From positions 124,001-188,000 of the forward strand of contig JAGQDJ010000278.1 of the NCBI GenBank assembly GCA_022885665.1: a stretch of DNA of 64,000 nucleotides. The letters run 5' to 3'. Each line of letters opens with the position of its first letter. The first letter of the stretch is position 1. Position numbers and translations under genes: made by a program. Below the pieces are notes generated by a model. That model did no database searches and was not told where the DNA came from. It saw only the letters and a list, made by a program, of their open reading frames with translations. The stretch is from Triops longicaudatus (taxonomy: Eukaryota; Arthropoda; Branchiopoda; Notostraca; Triopsidae). Positions 22,221 to 35,884 of this stretch are shown here, piece after piece.

Positions 22221-25200
22221 GATGCTGTTTCTATGCTTAGAGGCTTCCTTCATGGAATCGTACCTACTACTGTGCGGATCTCCAAGAAAGGAAACGAATG
22301 AAAACACGGATGTGACCCCGGGGGTCACATGCGTGATAGCTATCCACGTAGGTTATACATATCCTGTTGACGATCAGGTCACTTGCCTTGCACGTTTTCT
22401 ATTACTACGGATTTGACGTGGACCTAATAACTTCTCCATTGTTGCCTTTAATTAAAGGTACGCAAATGGTTCGATCCATGGACAGTATGACATACATCAT
22501 GTATCATACGCATAATTCCAAGATTCTACCCCATGTGCCACGTGTGACTTTCCTGCTTTCAGGTAAGACCAAATTCTTGGCTTTGTTGAGGCTCAGGTAA
22601 CGTGCTGTGAAATATATCAGGTCAGCGTCGCGTTAGGTGAGACTTCCATTCTCAGAATGCTCCCCTACATATTGTTGAATGGAAATAGTTTTCTTTTTTT
22701 TCTGAACAAAGTTTCACATCAAGAATAATCGAAACATTCTTAGATTACATGAAGCAAGTTCTTTGCTTGTTTGGAGAGAAAAGGTAGCGCTCGAACAATC
22801 TTTCATAAGTTTGAGATCAGCCTTGACTTCATCATGTGTTGACACTAATATGCTCGTATGTCAAGCTCTACAGGTTTGTTTCGCCCTTTTTCGTAAGGAA
22901 TACGTAGCTCATTGCAATGTCTGTCATTATTATTGTCATAGTAGCCTACTATCAAGGAAAGAGCTAAGTATCAGGAGAAATAGGCTTTCCTGCTTATGTC
23001 TTTTTAGTTTCACAAGCAAAACATCCAAAAAGTGCGCATCTAGTCACAAATATATGAAGTGTTTGATGGCCTAAAAATGAAAAACGGTTGAAATGTAGGC
23101 TGAGAGGCCCGGTTATAGCCCCTTAAAAACTCATTGAATGTCTTTTAAAGAGGCAGAATATATTTCTTCCCACCAAGTGCAGCTAAAGGAACGTACTTCA
23201 ATGGCGCCATCAGAAATTTGCCATTTTTGATCCCCAAACCCCTTCCGTCACCCACCCCCGTGGTAGCGCCATTAATGTACGTTCCCCAAAACGACTCCGA
23301 AACCGATACGGATAAGTCTTTCACAAGTTGCAGGGAATGAAAGAAGAACATTGACTTTCAGTTCATGACACGCAAGTTTGTCTTGTAATAAAAGTGCGTA
23401 GCACATTTCAAAGGAGAGTTTGCCGTTTTAGCTAAACTCCTTATGTCTTAGACCAGATTTACGCACGTCGTAAGTAGATTGTATTTAGAGAGCAACGGTG
23501 GACCACAATTAGGCTCAGACAGAATTGCAGATCTCATTTTTTTCCCCAAGAATGTTCTAAAAAAGTCCACCCCTAACACGTGAGTTAGAGCCTGAGTGGT
23601 CGCAAGTGTTGTACAGTACGACTAAAAATAAGTGAATAAGCATGAAATTTAATTAAAATTGCAGGACAGCTGTTTCGAAACTGGTACCTGTTTGATACAT
23701 TAAATAAACAAGATTCATTTGTTCAGTTGCAACTACAAGCCTTTTTTTCCCCTTTAATATACATGATTTTTAAGAAAGGCGGCTTTTGGGCAGACATTTT
23801 TTGAATAAGCGTTTTTGACCTCTTGCAGAATATATTTGAACATAAAATATTTACGTAAGTTAAGCCGTATTAAGTTCCAGATTACGATAAAGCCATGAGT
23901 GTACAAAGTTGCTGCAGCATTTTCGTTGAAAAATCTTGACCCGTGACCACAACGCAAACTTAAGTAGACGGCAATTGGGCAACTAACTATATGAGTTTTG
24001 ACAGAGACGAAAGATTAATTAAAATGCATCTCCATTTGAGTACACGGGTTCAATGAACTTACACGGAAGCATATTACATTGTCATGCACTTTGCTATTGT
24101 GTAGCTTCATTTCTGTAGGCTACATTTCCCAAAGAGAGAGGGGGTGGGGAAGATAGTGGGAAGGCAAAAGCCTTTTCGCGTTACGGAGCAACTGTCGCAC
24201 AGTACAATTGTGTCGTCGCTCGAAAAGGCCTATAAGGCTTATTCAAAACAGTGTTTCTCATGTTTACCCACCTGGTGTGCCACTGAGCAAAATGAACGAG
24301 TAAGTCTTCAAGAAACCCCGCCCAGGATGGTTACTTTTGTTTATTATTACTACTGTCACTTGGATACCAGTCACGTATAACGAACCTTGACGTGTAAACA
24401 CGCTACTTATAACCTTAAAAAATAATCTAAAACTCCCGATTCTAGGTTTCTAAATGGAAGCGAAACTTTACTATCCAATACCCATGTAGACTATTCAGCG
24501 GAGCTACGAGCTAGCGAAATCGTCCACAAAAGCTCACACATAACTGACTAGTAGCACTTTTGCTGCAGCTTTGACTGCAACAGTAATTGACATAAACGGT
24601 CAGTCTTTCAGTCTTACCCTACTGTTGTGTAAAGGGAGCAAAAACCCATGGAGACAGTCCCCTGAAACTCGATTTTTTTCTGTGGGCCAAATAAATGTTG
24701 TTTTGAACCATGCTAGTCCTCCTCCATGTGAGAAAGAGAACGACGTGACGTGTGTGCACATTTTGTTTACTGTGTCGACAACTTTGCATTGGAAAACGTT
24801 ACAATTGATCCCAATAGTACCGTTATTTAGTGTTGAAACACTCACATTACGAACTGTCAGTGATGCCCCGGGGGAGGGGGGCGAGGGGTAACTCCTCTTG
24901 GCCATTGTGGAGAGAGTGGGTTAAAAACTTACGTAAGTACTACTTTAAAATCTGCTATAGTTTCTTTCTATAAGATTTATCAAAAAAGATACTTAAGACA
25001 TTAAAAAGTTTCTACCTAGGGCCGTACACAGAATAGGTTCGGGTGAGGTGGTGGTGGTGGGGGGGTCGTATACAATATTTGTACCATTCCGTTACTAGTC
25101 TTCTTTTATGGCAATAAAATCGAGACAAAATCATAGACTTTATACTCCAATTAAATTCGATGTTCAAAGTTTCCCAGCAAAATTTAAATCGTTTAGCTCA

Positions 25201-25624
25201 AAAATTAGTCGAAAGAAATACGAGAAACGAAACAAAAACGCCGTTTTTTTCTTAATAAGTTGACGGTACCGTTACCCAACATTGACAAAAAGGAGTATGT
25301 ATTTTAATAAGCCACCAGCGCTTATTTCTTTGTGTTTCTCTTGAGTGGACAGTATGCAATCGTTAATGAAGCTCAGCCGTCAAAGAGTTTTGTGTTGGCT
25401 TTACACCGGGCTGTTGGCGTTTTCAAACTCGTCACAAACGTTTGTACACATCCAAGAAGAATAAAACTAATTAAAATTTAGTTGCCAATTGTTCAGCGTT
25501 TTTCCTCCCCTGTAATTAACGTCATATTACAACAATAATGGTTTATTCACTTTTTTTTGGTGGGGGAGGGGTTGGGGTCTGAGGCGGCTCATCTTAGACC
25601 ACGATGGTTGAGCACCACTGCGAA
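22221..25624. other. Intergenic, no gene seen
   Basis: I see only scattered short ORFs. A dispersed repeat copy lies at about 23170-23300, and a G-rich GGT run lies at about 25046-25068, close to a GGGCCGTACACAG segment like the repeat end at 35013. No RNA gene is recognised. Confidence 0.5.
23170..23300. repeat. Dispersed repeat, copy 1
   Basis: The segment with GCCATCAGAAATTTGCCATT at about 23205 and an ACCCCTTCCGTCAC block about 35 bp later is shared, with changes, with 34300-34465. It ends in CGCCATTAATGTACGTTC. It is probably part of a non-autonomous transposon family; no ends or target duplication are seen at this copy. Confidence 0.6.
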
Positions 25625-25812
<188 letters not shown>

Positions 25813-26956
25813 ACTGTGAAGTGTATTTTTGTCTCTCAAGATGAGCGCTTAATAGAGCAAAAGCAATTAACACAAAAGTTGAGATAGATAAACAAACTTT
25901 TGGCAAGCCGCCTTGAACTCAGAGCAACAATGACGTTTCACAAAAATGACTGCTAAGGATGCATTTCGATTACAACCGTTGTAAGAAAAATCACTAAAAT
26001 GCTAAGACTATTAGTTCATTTGACTATATGATAAGATGTAAATAAAGAAATGTGACAATAGGCACGAGCCTAGGTCGATTATTTGAAAAAAAAGCCACTT
26101 CAAGTAACTGAAATTGGGAAAATAAGATAGCGTTTGAAAGTTGATTTTAAGTTTTGCTATTATTTTGTGAGAATTCATGTATGGCAACGTTTGATTTTTC
26201 AAATTAAAAGTAGACTAATCATTTCATGAAATCGCTTAAATTATGTTTCGAAGGCCGTGAAACAGGAAAAAATTGGCGAAATAATTTAAGCATGCAGATA
26301 CGTCAGATTAATAGAAGAAGTGGTATGAGTTTCGACTACTATTTTTCTAAAAGTCTTAGAAGTGAGAAAAGACAAAATTTCTCTGCAATAGATACCCAAG
26401 TGTGTTACCTACATTTTCAACGTAAAAGTAACTTAGAAAGTCTTCGCAAATATTATTTGTTGCAATTTTTTTCAAACCTCTTCAAAATCGACATTTTGAA
26501 AATGTGGTCCAAAGTTTCAGTATTTAAAGCGGCGTTGAAGTAGTTGAATTCAGAGGTGTCATCTAGCGGCTTTAAGTATAACTGTTATATTCCAACTATC
26601 ATTGTATTTCGCCCTTTAGCCGCTGTTATGGTTGAACGAATGTTTACTTGCACATATTGATATTTGTAGGACCTGTGATTTCTTGCAATGCGTTACTTAA
26701 CCGTCAAGTCTACTGTTTCTGTGACTTGTAAATTTTGTGTCCAGTTTCTTGTCACAATATGAGTAGATTTCTTATATAACTTATGGTCTGTGAAAGCGCC
26801 GCTGAAAGGAATTCCCATTTGCATTCCTCAAAGCTTCTTTGAAAAGTTCTATTTCGTTTACTGCCAACGCTTTGGTCGAGTTTACATATTTTCTGGAAAA
26901 GTGAGTACGTTCATAAATTAAAGCATTATGGTAGCTTTTTACTTATTTATTTGTAG
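25813..26956. other. RNF41 upstream region with a 5' UTR exon
   Basis: A GT donor (GAAAA followed by GTGAGT) at 26901 pairs with the acceptor TTTGTAG just before 26957. This indicates a non-coding first exon ending at 26900 and a 56-bp 5' UTR intron. A 105-codon plus ORF at 26226-26543 is not recognised. The promoter was not located. Confidence 0.5.
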
Positions 26957-26958
26957 AT

Positions 26959-28138
26959 ATGGGTGTCGATATAACAAGGTTTCAAGGAGAGGTAGATGAA
27001 GAACTCCTCTGCCCAATTTGCTCTGGTGTATTAGAAGAGCCACTGCATGCTCCAACATGCGAACATGCATTCTGTTCGGCGTGCATTCATGAGTGGCTGT
27101 CCAGACAGCCGTCTTGCCCAGTAGATCGCCAGGGCATCACAGCTGCACAGTTAAAACCTGTCCCCCGTATTTTACGCAATCTTCTGAGCAGGTAAAAGAG
27201 TTGGTCTGTAGCGGCCTGAAAGACACCTTAACGCACTTTACGTTTTCTTAATAGGTTACAAGTTACTTGCGATAATTCCAGTTATGGCTGTACAAAAGTT
27301 GTTAAACTTGACAGCCTCTCTTCCCATTTGCAAGAATGCGAGCACAACCCGAAACGCCCTGTCGCTTGTGAGCAAGGCTGCGGCCTTTTAGTCCCCAAAG
27401 ATGAATTGAAAGATCATAATTGCATTAAGGAATTGAGAGGCGTTATTCATTCCCAGCAGACCAAAATTCTTGAAGTAAAGACTGAAATAGCTGAATGTAA
27501 GTTCCAGTTAACAGAACAACAGCGAGAGCTAAATCTGCTCAAGGTAAGAAAAGCCGTGCCTGTACTGGCAGTAAATAACCATATTATTAAGGATTGTATG
27601 CGAGCTATGAGAAATTCCAATCCGTCCATGCGAGCCATTGCCGACCAAATGGAACAAGACGAGGTTGTCCGATGGGTCAAGTCTTTACCTCGTGCCCGCG
27701 TTTCACGCTGGGGTGGAATGATATCGACGCCCGATGCAGCCCTTCAGGTATTAAAAATGCATATATTTTTCTGTTATCGACAGATACTCTTGAAGATGGT
27801 GGCCAATGTCTCCACCTTGAAAGACAAAACGTTCATCGGTAGCTTAATTCGCCTTTCTTCAAACACAGGCTATGATTAAGCGTGCCTTATCCGAGTCGGG
27901 TTGCCCTCCCCATATTTTGCAAGACTTAATGGAGAGCGCCCACGAAAGACGCTGGCCAGCTGGCTTATCGTCTTTGGAGACGCGACAACTTAATCGGCGA
28001 CAGTATGAAAATTACATGTGCCGCAGAATTCCAGGCAAACAGGCTGTTGCTGTAATGGCATGCGACAACCAGCAAATGCCGCCTGATATGATTGTTGAAC
28101 CGGGTTTGATCATGATATTTGCTCACGGAGTGGATTAA
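26959..28138 (+). CDS. RNF41: RNF41/NRDP1 E3 ubiquitin ligase
   Basis: This is a RING-type E3 ubiquitin ligase. Its vertebrate homologue degrades ErbB3/4 and BRUCE and acts in immune signalling. Exons are 26959-27191, 27255-27543, 27592-27747 and 27869-28138, giving 315 aa (human 317). The N-terminal RING (C18, C21, C34, H36, C39, C42, C53, D56) keeps the family's unusual last ligand, Asp, in CPVDR. A zinc-finger region follows (CEHNPKRPVACEQGCGL, DHNCIK), then a coiled-coil segment, then the C-terminal substrate-binding domain (RWGGMISTPDA, RIPGKQAVAVMACDN, PGLIMIFAHGV). The ATG lies three bases after a 5' UTR acceptor and matches the family start MG-D-TRFQG. Intron 2 is only 48 nt, a multiple of three with no stop. 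Splicing it restores the family sequence (LLK joined to D-CMRAMRN). Confidence 0.97.
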
Positions 28139-29974
28139 TCTTCTCCATTTACGTTATTTATTGCGTGGGTAGCTACCAAGCACGTACCCAGTTGGGTAAA
28201 TTGTACCGTGTCTCGTGTAAGAGGTCTCTTGCTTTCGCTAGAACGGGTTCTACCTTTTTTCCTTTAACAGTTAATTGCCACGTCTAAGTTCGTTCAGCAT
28301 CCGAGTGCTTTCTAACGAGACATGAGCTATCACAGTTATTTACTGAAAGGATACGGTGTCAACTAAGTTGGTCTCTTATTATCTAACTAACCCACCCTTT
28401 TTATGTTGCTCACTTTTTCCAAGAAAGAGAAAAGTGTGTAAGGGGAGTTTTGTGGGTGCATTTATCTTCAATTGTTAAAGTGAGGTCGGATGAGGGGTTT
28501 GATCTCAAGTATTCCATGGCAATCAAAGTACGAGTGAAATTAATTTTAAGTGTCACCTGTGATTCATTGGATTTTAAACATCCGTACTTCAAATTAATGA
28601 TGTTTTACACATTGGTTCTTCAAAAGACAATGTTTTCGTACAACGAGGGTAGGTCCAAGAAGGCAGAGAGTTCTTGAGCTTCAACACTTCCTGTGGCTGT
28701 AACAGTGAGTGGCGGTATTGCGTATGCTAACTCGACGCAGTTTGACGTGATAAAATAGAAATCTCGTGTCGAACTAAGACTAAAAACATGTAATTTTAAA
28801 GTTGATTTTTTTTTCTTGTGCGTCCCAGGTGTACATGAGCCACTGTTAATTTCGTTTACACAAAATTGCGCTATCGAACTTTCTTTTTACAACTTTTCTT
28901 TCATCTAACAAAACATTAGAAATATTTATCGCTGTTTGATTGCTGATCTTAATGTCAAAAACGTTCCCAGTAAAGGAAGGGAAAGGTTGCCAATAAAGGC
29001 GCCGAGTAGCGCATGGTGCTGTGCTACACTAGAGCGCTAACAAGCACGATAACGCAACGCATTTGGTTAAGAAGATAAATAACAGTAATGCATGCATGTG
29101 CGCGTAATGAAAACATGAGAATTTTGGAAAGTCAGTCCTTACTTTGATTTAAAAAAAAAATAATAATAAATAAATCAAATAAGGCTAGTCACCTCCCAGG
29201 ATTTGTAGCAAAATTCACCTCTTGCTTTTATTTGAAGATCCACTTGTGTCCTATTTAACTCTTTCTGACTTTTGCCACGTAAAGAAGAATGCGAAACAAA
29301 AAATTGAACAGAAATAAGAGTTTTTGAGTTGGGACAAGAGTTTCTAGTGAGCGTTTGGGGGTTTAGAACACGGCTCGTTCGCTACACGCAACAAGTCTTT
29401 AATTCTGAGGATAATTACATGATAATGGGCTAACGTATATAACTTTATTGACCCAAGATTATCATTACGTGGGCCAATAAACGAGATCAGCGAACTGGTT
29501 GCTAAATGCTAACGTGTTTCCTTTTATCTTGTGCTTTTGAGTGGGTCCCAGCACTCGTCGCCTCACCAAGTCTTAAAGCTGTCAGCGCAACATTTTTCTG
29601 TTCATTTTACGTGTTACTTTGGCCCTGTCCCATTTTGACTAGAAAAAGTTCCACTTGCACCGTCGTATTTGCGCTCTTGGACACGCCAAGCCACCTCTTG
29701 GTGGCTGAGTCAGCGGAGATTCATGTTGCGCATATCGCACTTGTGGAAGCGTTTTCGGTAATCCGGAGTTGAGTTGCGGCGTGACTGCTGCTCGTGTCCA
29801 TAATTGGTGGGTTCTCTTGGAATTGTACGGCTAGGGAATGATTATTTAGCTTGTTACAGCGTTAGGAGGTGGTTGTGACTGGCGGCCATTTTCAAGTCTG
29901 TTGATTTATTAGGGCGGTAGCAGGTTGAATCCCAGCTAGACGAAACGTGGACCTCGTTTGCGGCCAGCAAAAGT
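28139..29974. other. Convergent intergenic region between RNF41 and the RGS gene
   Basis: This should hold the two 3' UTRs, since RNF41 runs right and the RGS gene runs left. An A-rich stretch with AATAAATAAAT lies near 29161-29175. No other gene is recognised; the plus ORF at 29506-29772 has no partners. Confidence 0.5.
29905..29910 (-). terminator. Poly(A) signal AATAAA for the RGS gene
   Basis: AATAAA on the minus strand lies 65 nt past the RGS stop codon, a normal distance for a polyadenylation signal. Confidence 0.5.
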
Positions 29975-32900
29975 CTACGCAGAGCTTTCTTTGCGACTAG
30001 TGCTGTTAAGTTGGGCGATTTTTTTGTACAAGGGCGAATTGATGAATCGAGGATAAGAATCACGATGCATGAGCGTATAAATCTGAACTTGGGCCTCGTC
30101 GAAGGTGCGAGGGGATGGGTCCATCATATTGCGATTAATTACTTCGCGGACACGAGAATCTAAGCTTACCTGGAAATAAGTATAAAACATTGAAGCTGTT
30201 AGCGATTTCATTTTCTAATAAATTTAGGTTGTTCAAGATCTGTGGTCACTTCGCGTGGTAACTAACGAAGATGCGCGTTTTATACCTCTTTAGGCGATAA
30301 TATGGAAATGTAGTCTTCGTAGATTAGACGAGCTTTCTCTTCCACCGCTTCAGGGTTGGATTCTTTCTTCAGGTCTTCGCAGGCCAAATAAAACAAAATG
30401 TTTTCCTCGCTATATTCACACTTGAGAAACTCTCGGAAGATTTTGCGGCCCACTGCAGAGAACAGTGTCAAAAACTTTAGAAAAATAAAAAAATCGAGCG
30501 GAAATACTTACTCTGGTTTTTCATGAGCCGATCAAAAGATTCCGCCCAACTCCGAATTTCCTCCAAGGAAGGCCTTGTAAGAAACAAATGATAAATAAGA
30601 AAGCCAACGCTCGTTTGAAATTAGTGAAAAATGATTCTCGTATTAAAATCTTGTTTGTCATTTTTTTTTTCGAGTTGATATTGGTATGAGCATAGCTCGT
30701 TGCCTCTTTACAGTTTATGGTTTCTGTCAAATTTTTTTTATCCGTAAAATATAAAAGCAGTTCTCCCTACATGAATCTCACACTATTCAGTAACTTTAAG
30801 GAAGCACAAAACTCGAAATAAGAGTGGCCAAAACTGTAAGCCGTGTTGAATCATTGCCACGATGCTGGCATAAATTCGACATGGAGGGTTTTGCTTGCCC
30901 CAAACTTAGCCTAGGAATGTTAATGAGCTGGTTAATTCATAGCTGTGACCACAGTATTCGTGGATTGGCGAATTCAACCCAATGGGACTTAAGAAGATAC
31001 TAATGAAACTCGAAGGGTGGCCGATTCCCCGCTATTGTCATGAAATTTACGGGTATCAGAGTATTTCTGTTACTCGTTTACAGTCTTGCTTCAATGGACA
31101 CGAAATGCGTACTGTTTTTACTTCGCGTGCTGTAGAAAAACTAAACAAGAAATAAGCAGACAACGCACTCTAAACTTCTGTACGTTCACGCAAAGCTAAG
31201 ATGATCATTCCCGAGGATCATAGAGACGCTAGTGGCAAGAAAAGTCACGACTCCTGCAAATAAGTGCGTCAGCGCGTTGAGCGTGTCAGGTCAGTTAAAA
31301 CGTAGTCGACGGTATTTGAATGCAAATGTACTTACATGTGATCGTTATCGTTGTTTAAAGCTTCTGATTTGCTGACATCTTTGTTCGTTCTGGTCCCAAT
31401 GTCCTCGCCATTTTTGGTTGTTAAACTAGGGAATAAAAAATAACAGAAAATAATAAATATAGTAATTTATTGGCAATTTGTTGGAAGACAATTTTATACA
31501 GCTCATGTTAGTTTGCGCCAAGTATAGTAGATTGGAGTGCTACCGAAACGTCATTTAACTAACCCTTGTATTGATTAGACCCGCCTGGTACACTAATGCA
31601 CTCCTTCCTAGTGGTGATCAAGCTATCACTGGTAATGGCACGTTTCTCGTCGCACGCTATACTGAAATAGCTGATTTCTTCTGATCCAAAATCTGTATTT
31701 CTCTTTATCGTTTTACGCTTCTCTGTCATAGCTAGTGACCTTTACTTCGATCAATACTATCTATTGCTTCAGTTTCGCACGAAAAGGAAACTTACCCCTT
31801 GCGGATCCTTGTCAAGATCCCGTGCCATTTACCGCCTACGCCAGTAGCAACACTGAATTCACTGTTTCTACCAGACATTCTGCTTTTGCCAGGAGTTGCT
31901 TCACTCAAGGCTTCGTGCTGACAAGTGATAAGGTCCAGACAACATTTAATACTGAGTCTCTTGAAACACTTGTAAAGTTACCACGTTGTGAATAAGCCTG
32001 AACAGGCAACTGTTGCTATGTCATTCAGACTACGGTAATAATAATTAATGCGAGGACATCCGTTGCACACCACATTGTAACAGACTTTGCGACAAGGAAT
32101 AAAAACGATATCTGTCACTATAATAGATCGATACTGTGTTTGCTTCCTATATTACGCGGTTGCTGAGTCCCGTAATCAGATATTGTCTTTGAGCCTTCAC
32201 GACACATCAAAGTTTAGGTTCGCACAGTTAATGGACAAGAATGCACGTTAATAGGTGAATGTCACACACTATAGCATAGGGTATGTTTAATGAAAAAAGC
32301 CTGCTATCTGCCCAAAAGACTTATTGGTGTCTCCTGATTGTGAAGGAGATGCTACAGAAAATAGCGCGTTTTGTCGCTCAACAAGAGATACTCGTGTCGT
32401 TCTTCGAACATATGTGAAAAGCTAGTTTTGCCCACTGCTCTGTTCTGCAGCGACTGCGCAAAGCTGGCTTTCCTACTTAGGTGTGCTGTTCGGGAAAAAA
32501 AAACAAGTAGAGAGAAGCTTATTAAGACTTCCAGTATTGGAATGAACCGAATTGTTGGCAGACTTTTATTTACGGGTTAGCTACTCCGGACCCAATTCTG
32601 TTTACCACGTGGACAAGAATGAACCCATTTCAGCCCTACCATATCAAAGTAAATAGAATCAAATTCGGATCACGTTATACAAGCGGGGTTAATGAACGCC
32701 ACCCCTAAGTCCTCAGTGATTAGCTTAATGATTGCTCTAGGGCTATTCATACTAGGAGATGACACATAGTAAATATGATCCAAATAAGCGAAATAATCAC
32801 TACTTTTGCAGCCGGGAGGTAAAGCTAGAAAACCTCGGTTTGTGTACTTTCTGGAAATGTGGACTACCGAAACAATACTGATGTTTCCGACAATTTACTG

Positions 32901-34051
32901 TAGATTATTCCCATTCTTTAAATTATGGAATGAATTCATGGACCGTAAATTAGTTGAAGCCAGACTACTCTCTACGAACTTCCCGGTAAGGCTAATCAGC
33001 AATAGTGCCGCGATCATCTCCCACGTATTCGTAACGGAATCTGTTCACATGTAAAAGTGACTGAATATATTACATGCAGCAAAGTAAGCTTTGGGGTGTG
33101 AATGTCCCCTGCACTGCTGACTTCGCTCGTGGAGTGCCCTACGTGACATGCATACTTCACATGTATTATGCCCTACTCACTGTAGTTGCTCGTACTGAAT
33201 GGCATTCTGATCAAGGTCTTCTTTGACTCTAAGAGTTTTTAATATTACTTAAAAAAATGACGACATGCAAATCTGTCGCGCAAATATGTTTATCTTCACA
33301 TATTTGTCAGTTGCGTGGACAAAATTTACGCGGAAAACGGAAATTCGGTCGTAGCTTCATGCGCTGACGTGAAGGACCCCAAACAGGATCCCTCTTCCTT
33401 TCTCTAAAAATATATTATCACCGACATCCTGTGTAATTAAATCGCTGTGGAAGAGAGAAGTCCTAGCTATCAGACAACGGAGCACAGCCTGTAAAGGCTA
33501 TTGCCTTCCGCGTGACATTATCGATTCGGGAAGGGCTCTTCTCTCTCCTTCAGCCATATAGCAACGACCCTGTGGCGCTCAAAACCAAAACGGGCAACAC
33601 TCCTTGGCAATTCAGCGTATTGTATCACGGTCAGTACTTACCAGTGACATCGACAACAGCAACACCAACAAAAACAGCAGGGTTTGTTGATCGCTCGTGA
33701 AGGATTGTTGCTTGAGGTTAAGGGTGTTGGGTTGCTGCATTTACCCCCACTTCCTGGAAAACTGGCCGGTATGCTGTTGTGAGCGTTGGTCTTGGATTTC
33801 TTCACTGTCTTACTCCCATTATTGCTCTGTTCCTGCAGAGGGGCTATATTCTGTTCTTTGCTTTTTGGAACGCTATCCTGTTGCTTGCTAATCTCATTGG
33901 TAGACGTATTCTGAGGTGGCGCTGGACTCCGCGTTGTCTTCGCTCCAGCCATGGATTTAGATGAGTCGTGCTCTACCACGACTTTTGCATGACAGTCAGA
34001 ACCAAAACTTTGATGTGGGTTCAGAGGACAGGTATCTTCTTTGGCGGTCAT
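29975..34051 (-). CDS. RZ-type RGS protein (RGS17/RGS20-like)
   Basis: This is a GTPase-activating protein for Gi/Gz-type G-alpha subunits, of the cysteine-string RZ subfamily. Exons are 34051-33642, 31425-31336, 30573-30512, 30452-30286 and 30169-29975. All junctions keep phase and give 307 aa. The first exon encodes about 120 residues of low-complexity Ser/Asn/Lys-rich sequence, then the cysteine string PCCFCWCCCCRC at about 124-135, the palmitoylation site that anchors these proteins to membranes. The RGS domain spans about 170-295, with MGRKIFREFLKCEYSEEN, LACEDLKKE, EKARLIYEDYISILSPKEV, LDSRVREVINRNM and YTLMHRDSYPRF, all hallmarks of RGS17/19/20. The start is an ATG immediately after an acceptor at 34052, so a 5' UTR exon lies upstream; an extra upstream coding exon cannot be excluded. 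The 2.2-kb first intron shows no nested gene. Confidence 0.94.
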
Positions 34052-34299
34052 CTGCAATAGAACGAAAGGGAAAACATGAAAACATTTCTAGTCATAGCAA
34101 TCTAGTTATTCTAAGGGTATTGCAAGCAACAACCTTCAGCTCTGTTGATATAAGTGAAAAATAGACGTGATGGATATGCATACACATGCGTAAGAGGTAT
34201 GAGAGCCAGGACCATAGCCACGATTTCGGTGCGGGGAGAGGGGACGTCCGATATGTAGTTTTATTGGGCGTTCGATTTTCACCGACGTTCACCATTAGT

Positions 34300-34465
34300 G
34301 GGCGTTTTCTAATGGTGTCATCAGGAATTTGTCATTTTTGGACCCCACCCCACCTCTTCCGTCATCAATTTCGACTATTTTCCTTATTCATATAACACGG
34401 GGCGTCATCGTTGGCCCACCCGCCCCAACCACCCCAATGATGGTACCATTAAAGTACGGTTGCTT
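34300..34465. repeat. Dispersed repeat, copy 2
   Basis: GGTGTCATCAGGAATTTGTC at 34314, followed by an ACCTCTTCCGTCAT block and a GTACCATTAAAGTACGGTT end, matches the 23170 copy with scattered changes and an extra 60 bp in the middle. Confidence 0.6.
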
Positions 34466-35012
34466 ATTATATATTTTTTGAAGGGGGTAACCCCTTAACA
34501 CCCTTGTCTACTGGCCGAATGAGAAGTTTCCAAATCGCGATAACGGGACTTGTCCAAATAATGGAACCAAAGGCAGATTTACGTACTGGGTAGTACGTGT
34601 GTTCGTTTGGGGTAGAGCAAGACTTTCAAAAGTGCGAGGCTCAAGAGTTATGATAAAGTACATCACGGTCTAAAAATTTTTTTGAGAAAAGGGATACAGT
34701 GCGCGCAGGCAAGTCCAGACAATGCTGAAAATATTCCTCGATGCCTCCCCAACCACACCCCAGGCTCGACGGTGCCTGGGCATGCAGGTGTCATTTGAAC
34801 GCGTTATCCCCACAACATTATTTTGGACTGTACTGTGCGTTTAAAAATTATGAAAAACAAAGTACAGAACTATTAGCGGAGTTCGCATAACTGAACAAGT
34901 GCTGCGTCGTGTTTACATGCAATTGTAATTCTGATGACAATTACTATTCTGCATCCGTTGTAATGTACACTTATCTGTACACTCGCTCTTAAAATTGTAA
35001 TGCAATGTATTC

Positions 35013-35140
35013 AGGGCCGTACCCAGGATTTCGGTTCGGAGGTGGAGGAGGGTGTAAGAGTATATGCAGTTTTATTAGACATTTGGTATTCGCCTATGTT
35101 CACCGTTCTATGATAAAATAACAATTTCGTAGGCTAGGAG
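35013..35140. repeat. Transposon end, CAGGGCCGTACCCAGG type
   Basis: CAGGGCCGTACCCAGGATTT begins at about 35014. It is followed by a GGTGGAGGAGGG stretch and a GTATTCGCCTATGTTCACCG segment that resembles the beginning of the repeat near 34280. It is probably one end of the same dispersed family. The partner end was not found. Confidence 0.45.
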
Positions 35141-35884
35141 GGTGACTGTTTTCATTACATTTATACTCGCTGGAAAGTTGTTGTAAAATATTATTGAAAT
35201 AAAAAATCAAATAACGTTACTATTACAATTCGTTTAGCCGACCGATCTTCAATAGTTATTCGTAACTTTCAGTAAAGCAATGCCGGAATATTGCATTAAG
35301 TAGTGACAACTTTTCTTTTAAAATAATAACTGTAACATAATGCATTAAAATCTCCTTATAACGAATTTCTTGGGAAAATTGATAACGAACAGGAAAACTT
35401 TTCGGTGTATCCAAAGTTCGTTGTATCAGATATTTTTCCTGCACATTTACATAACTCGGAACGTTACAACTTGTCTCTCATAGCTGAGCTTTCTTTACAA
35501 AAAGTTTCTTTAAAACGAAATTCTAATGTAGTAAGTTTTAAAGTAAAATTAATTTTATTGTTATGACTTAATTAATCCGTTGCTTTTCGACAATTTTTGC
35601 CCGCTACCCAAAATCACTGATCAAAATCACATTACCCAATTTGGGCCAAATTCCAATGTAACTAAATGTCGAAAAAAAATATCGATAAAAAAATTGAAAT
35701 GAAAATAACAGCAAGCGGGAACGTGAAGAGAAATGTTGTTACATGAGAACGGGCTGGAAGCAGGCTACGAATTAGGAATAGAAAGATGAAATTGACTTGG
35801 TGTAGCTATCAAGGAAGGTAGAGCCAGAAAGTAGAAAATTAAGTAAAGAAGAATTGGCGACAAGACAAAAAATATTTTTCACTT

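Noticed and set aside
26226..26543. 105-codon plus ORF upstream of RNF41
   Set aside because: No similarity, AT-rich codons, and the RNF41 5' UTR exon lies downstream of it.
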